This document shows positions 52,686-61,053 of a stretch of DNA of 64,000 nucleotides, piece after piece. The DNA is from Streptomyces sp. NBC_01304. GTDB taxonomy: Bacteria; Actinomycetota; Actinomycetes; Streptomycetales; Streptomycetaceae. Made by a program: the position numbers and the translations under genes. The DNA lies in NCBI RefSeq assembly GCF_035975855.1, contig NZ_CP109055.1:1-64000 (forward strand), given 5' to 3'. Within the stretch, counting starts at the first letter, position 1; each line of letters opens with the position of its first letter. The notes below the pieces were generated by a model. It worked only from the letters and a program-made list of their open reading frames with translations. It made no database searches and was not told where the DNA came from.

Positions 52686-53812
52686 TCACGCCGGGCGAAG
52701 CCTGCCGGCTCCTGAGCGAGGCCACCGAGGGATGCGATGTCCCCTGCGATCTCGGCAGGCCCTCTCGCTACGACTTCGCGGCCAGCCCGTACGTTCTCAT
52801 CGGCGATGTCGTTGTGCCCGGACGCAAGCACAAGCAGCGCTGGTGGCTGGACGACCGGGACGTCCGCAAGGCGGGCGAGCGACTCGCTGGGCTCGAGCTC
52901 GATCCCGAGGACCTGGTCAATGTCTCTCAGATGCCTGACGGGGAAGGCCATGCCTGGCGATCACGCGTCAGCGACTGGGTCTTCCAGGCAACCTGGGCGC
53001 ACAAGCAAAACAGCGGGCAGGAGCCCTCCGCCGGGATCACTGCAGACCGGCTTTCAGAGCGCTACAGCCGACGCACCATCGCCTGCACCAGGCCCCTGCC
53101 GCTGCTCACCTGGTCCGGAACTCAGTGGCTGGTCCCTCGCGGCTACGCCGTCCTGTTGGACCGCACGGATGTCCTCTCGGCCGAGGTGGCGCAGCAGACT
53201 CTGCTCTGCAGCGGTTGCGGTGCCAGGGACGAAGGGAAGCAGTGGCGGTCCTCCAGCGCGAAGGGGTTCATCACTCTGTGTCCGTCGTGCAGCACCACCG
53301 TCGCCAGGCCCTACAAGGGCCACCTGCAAGGCCGCTTATACGCGGCGGCCTTCGCGAAGCGCTCCCCGGCGGATGCGTTCTTGTGCTGGATGTGTTCCGA
53401 TCCCCGGCGTGCCCTGTACTGGGATCACTGCCACGCGCATGGCTTTATCCGCGGCCCGTTGTGCGTACGGTGCAACAACGCCGAGGGCGGCCCGCGGTTC
53501 ATCGAACAGCCCAGAGCGGTGGAGCACCTCCTGCAGTGCACCGGCTGCCACGGTGACCGTACCCTCCCGCCGCACCACCACGCCGACGTCGTCCGCAAGG
53601 TGGCAGCCTTCGAACCGCATGACTCCTGCGGGCAGGCACCCAGCAACACGTGGGGCTGCACGCAAGAAGACGGCTCGGTGGAGTTCCAACTCGTCTGCCA
53701 TCGTCATAGTGACGGAGCAGACCACCGGTGGGTGCAGACCGTGCCCGCCGCGCAAGTCGCCTCCATCATCCGTGACTTCGTCGGGAAGGCCATCAACCCC
53801 AAACCCGCGTAA
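52679..53812 (+). CDS. Endonuclease VII-type HNH nuclease
   Basis: This is a 377-aa protein. Residues ~237-270 carry the endonuclease VII ββα-metal motif: C-W-M-C, then YWDHCHAHG with the catalytic His, then C-V-R-C-N-N with the metal-binding Asn, ahead of a short helix. An earlier C-S-G-C...C-P-S-C pair near 180-208 is a second zinc site. Proteins of this family cut branched DNA or act in phage and mobile-element conflicts. It lies directly after tniQ and may be cargo or an accessory of the transposition module. The N-terminal half is unrecognised. Confidence 0.7.
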   Translation: MLITPGEACRLLSEATEGCDVPCDLGRPSRYDFAASPYVLIGDVVVPGRKHKQRWWLDDRDVRKAGERLAGLELDPEDLVNVSQMPDGEGHAWRSRVSDWVFQATWAHKQNSGQEPSAGITADRLSERYSRRTIACTRPLPLLTWSGTQWLVPRGYAVLLDRTDVLSAEVAQQTLLCSGCGARDEGKQWRSSSAKGFITLCPSCSTTVARPYKGHLQGRLYAAAFAKRSPADAFLCWMCSDPRRALYWDHCHAHGFIRGPLCVRCNNAEGGPRFIEQPRAVEHLLQCTGCHGDRTLPPHHHADVVRKVAAFEPHDSCGQAPSNTWGCTQEDGSVEFQLVCHRHSDGADHRWVQTVPAAQVASIIRDFVGKAINPKPA

Positions 53813-53872
53813 CCACACCGGGCATGACGTGCCGTCCCTGCGCGGAACGCCAAATGGATCCGGCGCTAGCTG

Positions 53873-55825
53873 TCAGTCGAGCCAGCCGTTCGGGATCAGT
53901 GCCTTGCGATGCCCCTCCTCCGGCCGCCAGTTCTCGACGATGGCGTCCTGGAACCAGGATTCCTCCGTGAGGTTGGCGTGGTCGCACACGATGATCTGCA
54001 GTGCGCCTTCGTTGAGGTCGGCCACGTCCCTGAGGAGTTCAAAGTAGGCCGTGACGGTGGCCCAGTCGGCGTCCTGGACGGTGGTGGCGTCCTTGACCTT
54101 CGCGGGGAAGAAGGCCTGGGTCGGCTGGTCGAACATGAGGAAGCCGGGGACGGGCCGGTTGTGGAGCCGGAAGTAGGTATGCAGGGCGAGGTGGGCGACC
54201 ATGTGATAGCCGATCCAGTTCTTGGCGCTGCCGATGCGGTTGAGCGGGAGGCGTCCTTGGGGACGTCGCACGACGACGTTGAGCTGGCTCAGGCTGATGG
54301 CGACCTCGTCCGCCGATGCGGCCTGTCCGAGGTCCAGGCGCCTGGCCCAGATAGTCATGTTGGTGGCGATGTCGGCGAGGCGCCGTTCCGTCTCGGCGGT
54401 GACGTCGTCCTCGTCGATCATTGCCTGGAGGGTGGTGACATTCTCCTGGGCAAGGATCAGGTTGTTGCGCAGTTCACCGATGTCACCGGCAGGTGATCCA
54501 GTGCCAGCGGTAAGCGCCTGGTCGATCCGTCCTTGGATCCGGGCGATGCGTACGTGCTGCTCCTGGAGGCCGCGCATGCGTTCGTCGCTGGCAGTGAGTT
54601 CTCTCAGCTGTACCCCGTTGACATGGAGGCGTTCGACGATAGCGGCCCGCTCGGTCTGCAGGGATCTGCGGTGCTCGTCGCGGATCGGCTGGATGGTCTG
54701 GGCCTGGTCGAGTTCTTCCACAAGCTGCTCGGTGAGTGTGGTGATCTCGGCAGCCGATGCGTCCGGATCTTCCAGCGGGCGCGTACACATCGGGCAGACG
54801 GCGGTGTCGTGGTCGTGTTCGGGACCCAGGAGGTTGATGGATTTGAGGCGGCCGAGCTGCAGGTGCAGCTCGCCGGTGAAGGCCTCGCCCTGCTTTTGCC
54901 AGCGATCCACCAGGGCCAGTGCCTCATCGAGCTGCTGCAATTGGCCCCGCAGTTCCCGCCGTTCGTCACTCAGGCCCTGACGCTGGTCCCTCAGGTCTAC
55001 CGGGCCCACGGTCGACACAGTGATGGTCAGCGCCCGCTCCAATAGCCTGCGAATCTCTTCGGGGCCGGGGGCTGCCGGGACTTCCTCCAGGAGTCCTTCG
55101 CTCTGGGCGAGGCGGAGCAGGACGACGCCGCTCGCGTCCACCGCCTCGCGGTGGCGGTGGGCGTCATCGAGCTTGCGCTGAGCGGCGCGCTGGGCCCGCA
55201 GGGCTTCACTCAGGTGGTAGCGGCGCAGGGCCTGTTCGGGGCCGGCAGCTCCCAAGAAGTAGGGCAGGGTGTCCTTGAGGGTCTGGGCCATGCCGTTCTC
55301 GGTCTGGCGGTGGAAGAGAGCCTTCTTGTCGGCGATCTCGTTCTGGTTCTGGAAGCACAGCAGGGCCGCCTGCGCGACGGAGACGTCGAAGGCCGCGCGT
55401 GCGGCACCGGTGGGGGGCTGGAAACGGAAATCCTCGATGCCCAGGCGGGCGCTGACCTGGCTGCGCAGCGCGGCCACGTTCGAGTTCGGTACCAGCTCGT
55501 CGGCGCGGGGCAGGTCAAGGGTGTCGCCGCCGGTGCGGATCATGGCCTGGATGGTCGAGGAGCCCGCGGGCCGGGGCCTCGCGAGGAGCATACGACTGTC
55601 GCGGAAAGCGACCAGGAGTGCGTACCAGCCCACGGTCTGGTCGATGGGCTCGTCGGGCAGGTTGGGGGTAGTGCGTCCCAGGCAGTAGTCGACGATGTCG
55701 AGGATCTCGGACTTCCCGGTCTCGGACTCGCCGGTGAGGATGTTGAGCGCCCCGGGGCGAAACCGCACGACCCTCGGAATGGGCCTGCCGTCTCGGTGGT
55801 AGAGGGCCAGGGCGAGTAGCTGCAT
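53873..55825 (-). CDS. ABC-3C system ATPase (DUF3732, Rad50/SMC-like)
   Basis: This is a 650-aa protein with an N-terminal Walker A (LTGESETGKSEILDIVDYCLG). A long coiled coil contains a zinc-hook-like C-P-M-C at ~300. The C-terminal part has the DUF3732 hallmarks: SAKNWIGYHMVAHLALHTYF as the signature helix, then GFLMFDQPTQAFFP as Walker B and D-loop region. DUF3732 ATPases act with a middle component and an effector in ABC three-component systems against foreign nucleic acid. The ATG at 55825 is the start of the conserved core; AGGAG lies ~12 nt upstream. It is third in the operon. Confidence 0.85.
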   Translation of the reverse strand: MQLLALALYHRDGRPIPRVVRFRPGALNILTGESETGKSEILDIVDYCLGRTTPNLPDEPIDQTVGWYALLVAFRDSRMLLARPRPAGSSTIQAMIRTGGDTLDLPRADELVPNSNVAALRSQVSARLGIEDFRFQPPTGAARAAFDVSVAQAALLCFQNQNEIADKKALFHRQTENGMAQTLKDTLPYFLGAAGPEQALRRYHLSEALRAQRAAQRKLDDAHRHREAVDASGVVLLRLAQSEGLLEEVPAAPGPEEIRRLLERALTITVSTVGPVDLRDQRQGLSDERRELRGQLQQLDEALALVDRWQKQGEAFTGELHLQLGRLKSINLLGPEHDHDTAVCPMCTRPLEDPDASAAEITTLTEQLVEELDQAQTIQPIRDEHRRSLQTERAAIVERLHVNGVQLRELTASDERMRGLQEQHVRIARIQGRIDQALTAGTGSPAGDIGELRNNLILAQENVTTLQAMIDEDDVTAETERRLADIATNMTIWARRLDLGQAASADEVAISLSQLNVVVRRPQGRLPLNRIGSAKNWIGYHMVAHLALHTYFRLHNRPVPGFLMFDQPTQAFFPAKVKDATTVQDADWATVTAYFELLRDVADLNEGALQIIVCDHANLTEESWFQDAIVENWRPEEGHRKALIPNGWLD

Positions 55826-55857
55826 GGTGGTTCTGGGGCTCCTTTGTGGAGAGGTGG

Positions 55858-56334
55858 TCAGGGGCGGACGCCGAGAAGGTTGAAGGCAAGGGCGGGCTCG
55901 ACGACGGCAAGCCAGCGGCCGATAAGGCCGGCGCGGCGGGCGCAGTCCGCGACTTCCTCGCTCGCTGCCGCCGAGGCGACCTTTGGCGTACGGGGGCAGC
56001 ACAGCCCTGACTCTGTGACCTCAAGGGCGTGGTGGCGGACGGCGGTACGCAGGCTGGCTCGGGTGTATTCGGTCAGTGTGGCGGCCCGCTGCGCAAAGGC
56101 GGCCTGGTGCTGGGGGTGTTCGGTGAGCCAGGCGGCCATGGACTGGACAGCCTGGGCGGGCAGGTCCTTGCGGGTGTCGGCAGGCAGCACGAACGGCAGG
56201 ACGAGGAAGGCGCTGGGCCAGGGCAGGGGGCGGTCGGCCTTCTTGGTGGCGGCGTGGACGCTGGTGGCCAAAAGGTAGGCGCCGAAGGCCGTGTTGAGCA
56301 GGGCCTGCGCTTCGGGGACGCGATGGTTGGTCAT
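55858..56334 (-). CDS. ABC-3C middle component
   Basis: This is a 158-aa helical protein starting MTNHRVPEAQALLNTAFGAYLL, with ADTRKDLPAQAVQSMAAWLTEHPQHQ in the middle. These match the small middle component of ABC three-component systems, which links the ATPase and effector. It begins 2 nt after the effector stop and ends 32 bp before the ATPase start. No catalytic motif is expected or seen. Confidence 0.75.
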   Translation of the reverse strand: MTNHRVPEAQALLNTAFGAYLLATSVHAATKKADRPLPWPSAFLVLPFVLPADTRKDLPAQAVQSMAAWLTEHPQHQAAFAQRAATLTEYTRASLRTAVRHHALEVTESGLCCPRTPKVASAAASEEVADCARRAGLIGRWLAVVEPALAFNLLGVRP

Positions 56335-56336
56335 GG

Positions 56337-57632
56337 TCACTGGCCCTGCGACTCGTTGTGGCTTTGGCACAGGTCGGGGTAGTCGGGGTGCCAGCCGACG
56401 GACTCATCGTCACCGGCGTTCTGTGCCCGGCCTGCGAGGCTGTGCATGGTGCCGCGGCCGATCCAGCCTTCGGTGGTGCTGCCGGGCCGGGCGGGCATGT
56501 CGGCAGCCTTGTCCATGGTGTCGTCCAGGACACGCTTGCCGACGGTCTTGCGCTGCGCCGCGGGGGTATCGTCCTCGACGTCGTCGGTGTGCCGGGTGAA
56601 AACGTGATCCCACTCGTCCCACAGGCGCCGCTCGTAGTCCTCAAGCCCCTCTTCAGTGATCTTGAAGGTACGCAGCCATACGGAGCGCTGAGCGCGGGCG
56701 TAGTGGTAGTCCCGCAGGTGGGTGGCGACGGTGCGGTTCTTCAGACCGATCCACTGCATCTGGGCAACGACCAAATCGTCCCCGTACGCGGCGATCTCGG
56801 CATCAGTGAGACGGCGCAACGTCTCGGTGATGGGCAGGTTCTTTCCCGCAAATCGGTCGGTGATCTCCTCCATGCGGCACTGCAGCTCCTGGGCGGTGAC
56901 CGAGACCCGCGCACGGTTCTTGTCCAACAACTCGACGGCCACGCCGTACCACCACCCCTTGATGTCCTCGAGGACGGCGCGGGCGTGCTGGCCAGGCCTG
57001 ATCCCCAGTATCCGGGCCAGACTAGAGTCGAGGTCTGACATCAGCGGGGACGCGTCGTTGATCTCGATGGCGGCGACCAGCCGGTAGCGCTGAGCGGCCG
57101 TGAGCTCCATGAACTTCCTGCGGTCCACGGCCGTATTGCCGGGATCGTCAGCCCGGGCGACCCGTTCCATGCCGGCCAGGGCGTCGTCCACGGAGCGCTC
57201 GGGGCCGGCGCGAAGCTGGTACAGAAAGGTGTCGTCAGCCGCCAGCTGAGTGGTGACCAGCCGCAGCATCGGCATGCTCCCGGCGGACAGACGATCCAGT
57301 GCGCTCAGCGCGTCGATCCACGAGGCGACGGAACGCCAGAAGTCCTTGCCGGTCTCACTCAACCGCCCGGCTTTCTCACGGTGCTTGGACTGCAGAAGTT
57401 CGTGTGGATCATCCGTCTGTTCGCGCAGGAACTCGATGTCGTCGAGGACTTCCATACGGACTTCGACCGTGATGTCGTCCCAGCTGCGCCGGGCAAGTTC
57501 CAGCAGGGCCAGTTCGCACTGGTAGAGGTATCCGGTCATCTGGCCTGCCGCCGAATGCGACCCTGCTTGCGCCACGTTCCCCACTTGCGGTCGAGCCTGT
57601 ACTGACGGACCGTTCCCCTGCCATGCCGGCAT
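56337..57632 (-). CDS. ABC-3C effector with a restriction-endonuclease-like N-terminus
   Basis: This is a 431-aa protein. The N-terminal ~120 residues (GYLYQCELALLELARR, VEVRMEVLDDIEFLR, ELLQSKHR) show a PD-(D/E)xK-type pattern in which D-D-I and Q-S-K are the likely metal and Lys positions, as in Cap4/DUF4297-like nucleases. The middle and C-terminal parts (LRDYHYARAQRSVWL, F-K-I-T-E-E-G-L-x-x-Y-E-R-R-L-W-D-E-W) fit the ABC-3C C-terminal domain. It is probably the DNA-cutting output, held in check by the ATPase until foreign DNA is sensed. The start is uncertain (57632 or the GTG at 57641); no strong ribosome binding site. Confidence 0.75.
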   Translation of the reverse strand: MPAWQGNGPSVQARPQVGNVAQAGSHSAAGQMTGYLYQCELALLELARRSWDDITVEVRMEVLDDIEFLREQTDDPHELLQSKHREKAGRLSETGKDFWRSVASWIDALSALDRLSAGSMPMLRLVTTQLAADDTFLYQLRAGPERSVDDALAGMERVARADDPGNTAVDRRKFMELTAAQRYRLVAAIEINDASPLMSDLDSSLARILGIRPGQHARAVLEDIKGWWYGVAVELLDKNRARVSVTAQELQCRMEEITDRFAGKNLPITETLRRLTDAEIAAYGDDLVVAQMQWIGLKNRTVATHLRDYHYARAQRSVWLRTFKITEEGLEDYERRLWDEWDHVFTRHTDDVEDDTPAAQRKTVGKRVLDDTMDKAADMPARPGSTTEGWIGRGTMHSLAGRAQNAGDDESVGWHPDYPDLCQSHNESQGQ

Positions 57633-57739
57633 GACAGCCACGACGGCCTACGGTGTCGGCGGCTGTCGCCATCCCCACGAACCAGCCCACCGCTCCCCCA
57701 TCGGCGTAACCTAACATCTCACAACCGACGCACAGCGCT

Positions 57740-57763
57740 CAGGTGATCACCCTTTGTCACCTG
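57740..57763. promoter_or_regulatory. Inverted repeat CAGGTGA/TCACCTG upstream of the ABC-3C operon
   Basis: A perfect 7-bp inverted repeat with a 10-nt spacer lies between the pentapeptide gene end and the effector start, about 110 bp upstream of the latter. It could be an operator for the ABC-3C operon or a terminator for the pentapeptide gene. Confidence 0.4.
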
Positions 57764-57872
57764 CGAGGACGTGCCGAACAGCACTGCAACAACCGCTGCT
57801 GCAGTCGGCTCGACGGCTCTTCAAGACATACCGGGCACAGCGTCCCGAGCCCCTGACATGGCCGTCGTGACG

Positions 57873-59201
57873 CTACCCATCGGCCCCTCCGTCGGGACCG
57901 TTCTTCGTCTCGGCGGCATCACATTCGGCGATCCGTCTCCGGACCTGCGGGTCATCGGCCAGTTTCTCAGGCAGGTTCGTGTCGCTGCTGATGTGCGCCT
58001 TGAGCAACTGGCGGATGCTCAGCCCCTGGACGTCACTGAGATCGGCCGCAGCAAGTCGGGCATCCGTAAGGTCCGCGTGCGCCAGGTTGGCCCTGCTCAG
58101 CACGGCCCCGGTGAGGTCTGCATCTGGGAGCTTCGCACCCACCAGGTCAGCATGCGCTAGATCCGCGCCCTCCAGCTTCGCCCCCTTCAAAACGGCATGC
58201 TCCAAACTCGCATACCGCAGAACCGCCTTGGTGAGGACGGCGCCTGTCAGATCGGCGCCGTGCAGAAATGCATGACTGAGGTCAACGTACGAAAGGTCCG
58301 CTCCCACCAGGAGCGCGTTCGACAGGACCACGTTCGTGAACTTCGTATCCGCGACATGCACCCCGGTCAAGTCAGCCCCCGGAGCGATCGCATAGGCCAA
58401 GTCGCCTTTCCAGATACTGGCCCCGGTCAGCGTCGCCGACCCCAATTGGGCGCCGGCCAGCCCTACTTCCTCGATGCGGGCACCCGTGAGGTCGACCCCC
58501 TGCAGGTTCACACCCTGCAGGCTCCCACCGCGAATCGTGGCACCTGCCAGGCGGGACCCCCGCAGGTCGACCACAAGATCGTCCTGCCGCACCGGCTGGC
58601 GTCCAAGAACGGTCAAGGCCGCAGTGACATCGGCAGCCAGGAGATCGCGCGGCGCTTCCGCCGAGCCCTCGTCCGCACCTTTACCCGTACCACCGCTCGA
58701 GCGGCTCCCCTCAGGCGGCGGGGTACGCACGAAGGCCGACAGGACCTCAACGACCATCCCGTGGTCTCTCTCGCTGTCGTTCATGATGCGTTCCAGGCTG
58801 TAGATGCCGCCGAGCCGTTCGTGGAGATTGCTGGACCCGAGCAGCTTGATCGCTTCGACGTACCGCTCGGTGACCTGCCCCTCGCGCGTCAGTTCCGCCT
58901 GCTCACGGTCCTTCTCCCGCACGTGGGCAAACTGCTCCTGGCCGTGCTCGTACAGCTTCTCGGCATGCCGGTGGTTGCGATGGGTGTAGTAGAGACCGAG
59001 CCCTGCGATCGCCCCAGCCCCAACAGCGACCAACATGGTCCGGAAACCGGTGATGACGACACCGTCGGCCGGCTGCAGACCCTTCTCCCGCAGGTGAGCA
59101 CCGTCAATCCACCACGGCCCCCGCCACAGCAGAAGGACGTACCCAAGGGCTGCGACGACGCCCCCGACGACGAGAGCAAGGCGCCTGATCTTCGGCTTCA
59201 T
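57873..59201 (-). CDS. Membrane-anchored pentapeptide-repeat protein
   Basis: This is a 442-aa protein. Two hydrophobic segments at ~8-28 and ~52-70 anchor it. A charged helical linker (HRNHRHAEKLYEHGQEQF, ERYVEAIKLLGSSNLHERLGGIYSLERI) precedes about 30 pentapeptide A(D/N)LXX-type repeats from ~210 to ~405 (LAGATIRGGSLQGVNLQGV, ADLSYVDLSHAFLHGADL). These fold as a right-handed square helix. The SSNLHERLGGIYSLER linker is typical of a common Streptomyces family of unknown role. I prefer the ATG at 59201; earlier in-frame starts exist. Confidence 0.8.
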   Translation of the reverse strand: MKPKIRRLALVVGGVVAALGYVLLLWRGPWWIDGAHLREKGLQPADGVVITGFRTMLVAVGAGAIAGLGLYYTHRNHRHAEKLYEHGQEQFAHVREKDREQAELTREGQVTERYVEAIKLLGSSNLHERLGGIYSLERIMNDSERDHGMVVEVLSAFVRTPPPEGSRSSGGTGKGADEGSAEAPRDLLAADVTAALTVLGRQPVRQDDLVVDLRGSRLAGATIRGGSLQGVNLQGVDLTGARIEEVGLAGAQLGSATLTGASIWKGDLAYAIAPGADLTGVHVADTKFTNVVLSNALLVGADLSYVDLSHAFLHGADLTGAVLTKAVLRYASLEHAVLKGAKLEGADLAHADLVGAKLPDADLTGAVLSRANLAHADLTDARLAAADLSDVQGLSIRQLLKAHISSDTNLPEKLADDPQVRRRIAECDAAETKNGPDGGADG

Positions 59202-59620
59202 GCAACGCATGGTGGCCCAGCGCACAGCGCCACTCACGTGAACAGACCATTCCTGAGGTGAAACTGAGCTTCAGGACATGAACCTTGCCGTCACCAGCGA
59301 TCCGCATCTCCTCTCGGACGTCTCGGCTGCACCGCCTGATGCTTGCCACCGAACAAGACCCACGTCTTGGGCTAGCAGAACCGAACCGCCATCAACGACA
59401 ACTCGCGCACAAGGAATCAACAACAAGACACCGCCAGGACACCCCAGCGGTCGACCGCCCTCCCGACGGCCCAGTTGATCAGCACAGCTTGCGCTCGCCC
59501 TGAGCAACTTCAACTGCAGCCAGCAAAACAGCAGAACCAAGCCACCGGCTTCCCGCCCTACCCGCCACCATCAGAGGCTCATCAAGAGTGAGCACCGCAC
59601 GTCACAGCATCACCAACTGC
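59202..59620. other. Intergenic region without a clear gene
   Basis: I see no gene or strong hairpin in these ~420 bp. It probably includes lost sequence from the 3' end of the truncated glycosyltransferase gene on the right. Confidence 0.4.
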
Positions 59621-60460
59621 TCATGCTCCGCGACCCGCGACAACGGCGATGAGGGCAGTGGGGGGTAACAGGTACTGCACGATGTCGGGGAGGATGCCCT
59701 GGCCCGGGGAGAGTAACCAGCTGAGGAAGTTGTACGGAGTTGAGCCGGTGATCGGCTGTATCTCACCCACGGCGGAGCGCTGAGCGAAGCCGATGACCAG
59801 CAGTGGAACGACGGCGGCGATGCCCGCGGTCTGGGCCAGCAGCAGGCGTATCACCACGCGGCGGCCGGGACGTCGCAGGGCCACCGTGACCAGGTGGGCG
59901 GCTACGAGGAGGAGCCCTATCACGTTGAACCAGCCCAGCAGGGCGATCAGCACGGCATAGCCCGTCGCCCACCGGCGACTGCCCGACAGGGCCTTCACCA
60001 GGGTGCCCGTGGCAAGGACTGCCACCGCCATGACGAAGGCGAAGGAGCGGGCCTCCTGTGCGTACCGCGAAGCAGTGGGCATGACGGCGAGGATCAGCCC
60101 CGCGTACAGACCGAGACGTGGACCGCCGAGTTGCCGCCCCAGCCAGGAGAGGCCGGCTGCCGCGACGGCCATCGCCAGCGCCGAGGGCAGCCGCATCGTG
60201 AATTCGCTGACCCCGGCCACCTGCCCGACCAGGTACATCAAGACGTAGTGCAGGCCGTGTACCGCGTCGACGTGCCCCAGCATTTCCACCAGTTGCGGCC
60301 AGGATCGCCGGGCCACGTCCATGGTGACGATCTCGTCGGTCCAGGTGGAGGGGCCGGTGATCCCCCACAGTCCGGTGACAAGGCCGGCGACCGGTGGCGC
60401 CCACGCGGACGCGCGCATCCAGCGGGCGCGGCCGGTTGATGCATCAAGGGCCACCGGCAT
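59621..60460 (-). CDS. Truncated GT-C family glycosyltransferase
   Basis: This is a 279-aa membrane protein. It has the GT39/GT83-like start: hydrophobic segment (APPVAGLVTGLWGITG), then the first luminal loop with catalytic-type acids (STWTDEIVTMDVARR), H-G-L-H-Y-V-L, and YAQEARSFAF in the third loop. Six or more membrane segments follow. Full-length relatives are ~480-550 aa; this one stops after TALIAVVAGRGA, so the C-terminal half is missing and activity is doubtful. A paralog, complete, lies at 61054 on the other strand. The ATG at 60460 is a guess; the frame is open further upstream. Confidence 0.6.
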   Translation of the reverse strand: MPVALDASTGRARWMRASAWAPPVAGLVTGLWGITGPSTWTDEIVTMDVARRSWPQLVEMLGHVDAVHGLHYVLMYLVGQVAGVSEFTMRLPSALAMAVAAAGLSWLGRQLGGPRLGLYAGLILAVMPTASRYAQEARSFAFVMAVAVLATGTLVKALSGSRRWATGYAVLIALLGWFNVIGLLLVAAHLVTVALRRPGRRVVIRLLLAQTAGIAAVVPLLVIGFAQRSAVGEIQPITGSTPYNFLSWLLSPGQGILPDIVQYLLPPTALIAVVAGRGA

Positions 60461-60665
60461 GGTGGGGTGGGGTGGGGTGCGCTGATGGTCACTAGCGGCG
60501 CTTTCGTCGGTGGTAGTCCCGCGCGAAGGCGGTGTCGCGATGGGGACAGGACTGGTTGTGCGCGAAGTAAGAACCCATCTTTGAACCGGCAGTTCGCCAT
60601 GTAGCAGTGGCAGGACATCTCTCAAGGGCTGGCAGGTTGTTGGCCTATCGCAGCAGGAGAGGCCG

Positions 60666-60881
60666 TCAGCGGTCCCGCTCCTCATGACGCCAGAGAACAT
60701 AGGCGACCCGGATCAACGCAACGGCTCCGGCAACAGCAGCTCCGGCGACGGGAGGCATCTGGAAGAGAAAGACAATGGCTGCGAATACGACGGCGCCGAG
60801 AAAGCACGCACTGACCAGGGCGAAGCCGATTTCAACCGTGGCCTCATCTCGTTCGGCCTGGCTTCGTCGTCTTGTTGTCAT
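60666..60881 (-). CDS. Small two-helix membrane protein
   Basis: This is a 71-aa protein. A charged N-terminus (TTRRRSQAERDEATVEIG) precedes two hydrophobic segments at ~18-38 and ~42-60, and it ends LWRHEERDR. The ATG at 60881 lacks a strong ribosome binding site, and an upstream start is possible. It lies between the two glycosyltransferase genes. Confidence 0.45.
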   Translation of the reverse strand: MTTRRRSQAERDEATVEIGFALVSACFLGAVVFAAIVFLFQMPPVAGAAVAGAVALIRVAYVLWRHEERDR

Positions 60882-61053
60882 GTCCAAAGAATCGCACTCA
60901 GGCAGCTCGAAGGGCAGACTGCGGGCGAGACGGGACGGCATTGGGGGCGCTCTGCCAGGTGAGTCTGGGTGAGTCGCGTTGGTTCCGGCCAATGGCCCGT
61001 CTGGAACCGGCCGTTGCTCATCGGTCTGTGCCTGGTGGTGTCACGCTGCCCCG

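Noticed and set aside
47245..53812. CRISPR-associated transposon
   Set aside because: No cas genes or repeat-spacer array lie in the window; the gene set is a TniQ-directed Tn7-like core only.
57873..59201. Pentapeptide protein as a quinolone-resistance (Qnr-like) protein
   Set aside because: It has two N-terminal membrane segments and a long helical linker, unlike free-standing Qnr/MfpA proteins.
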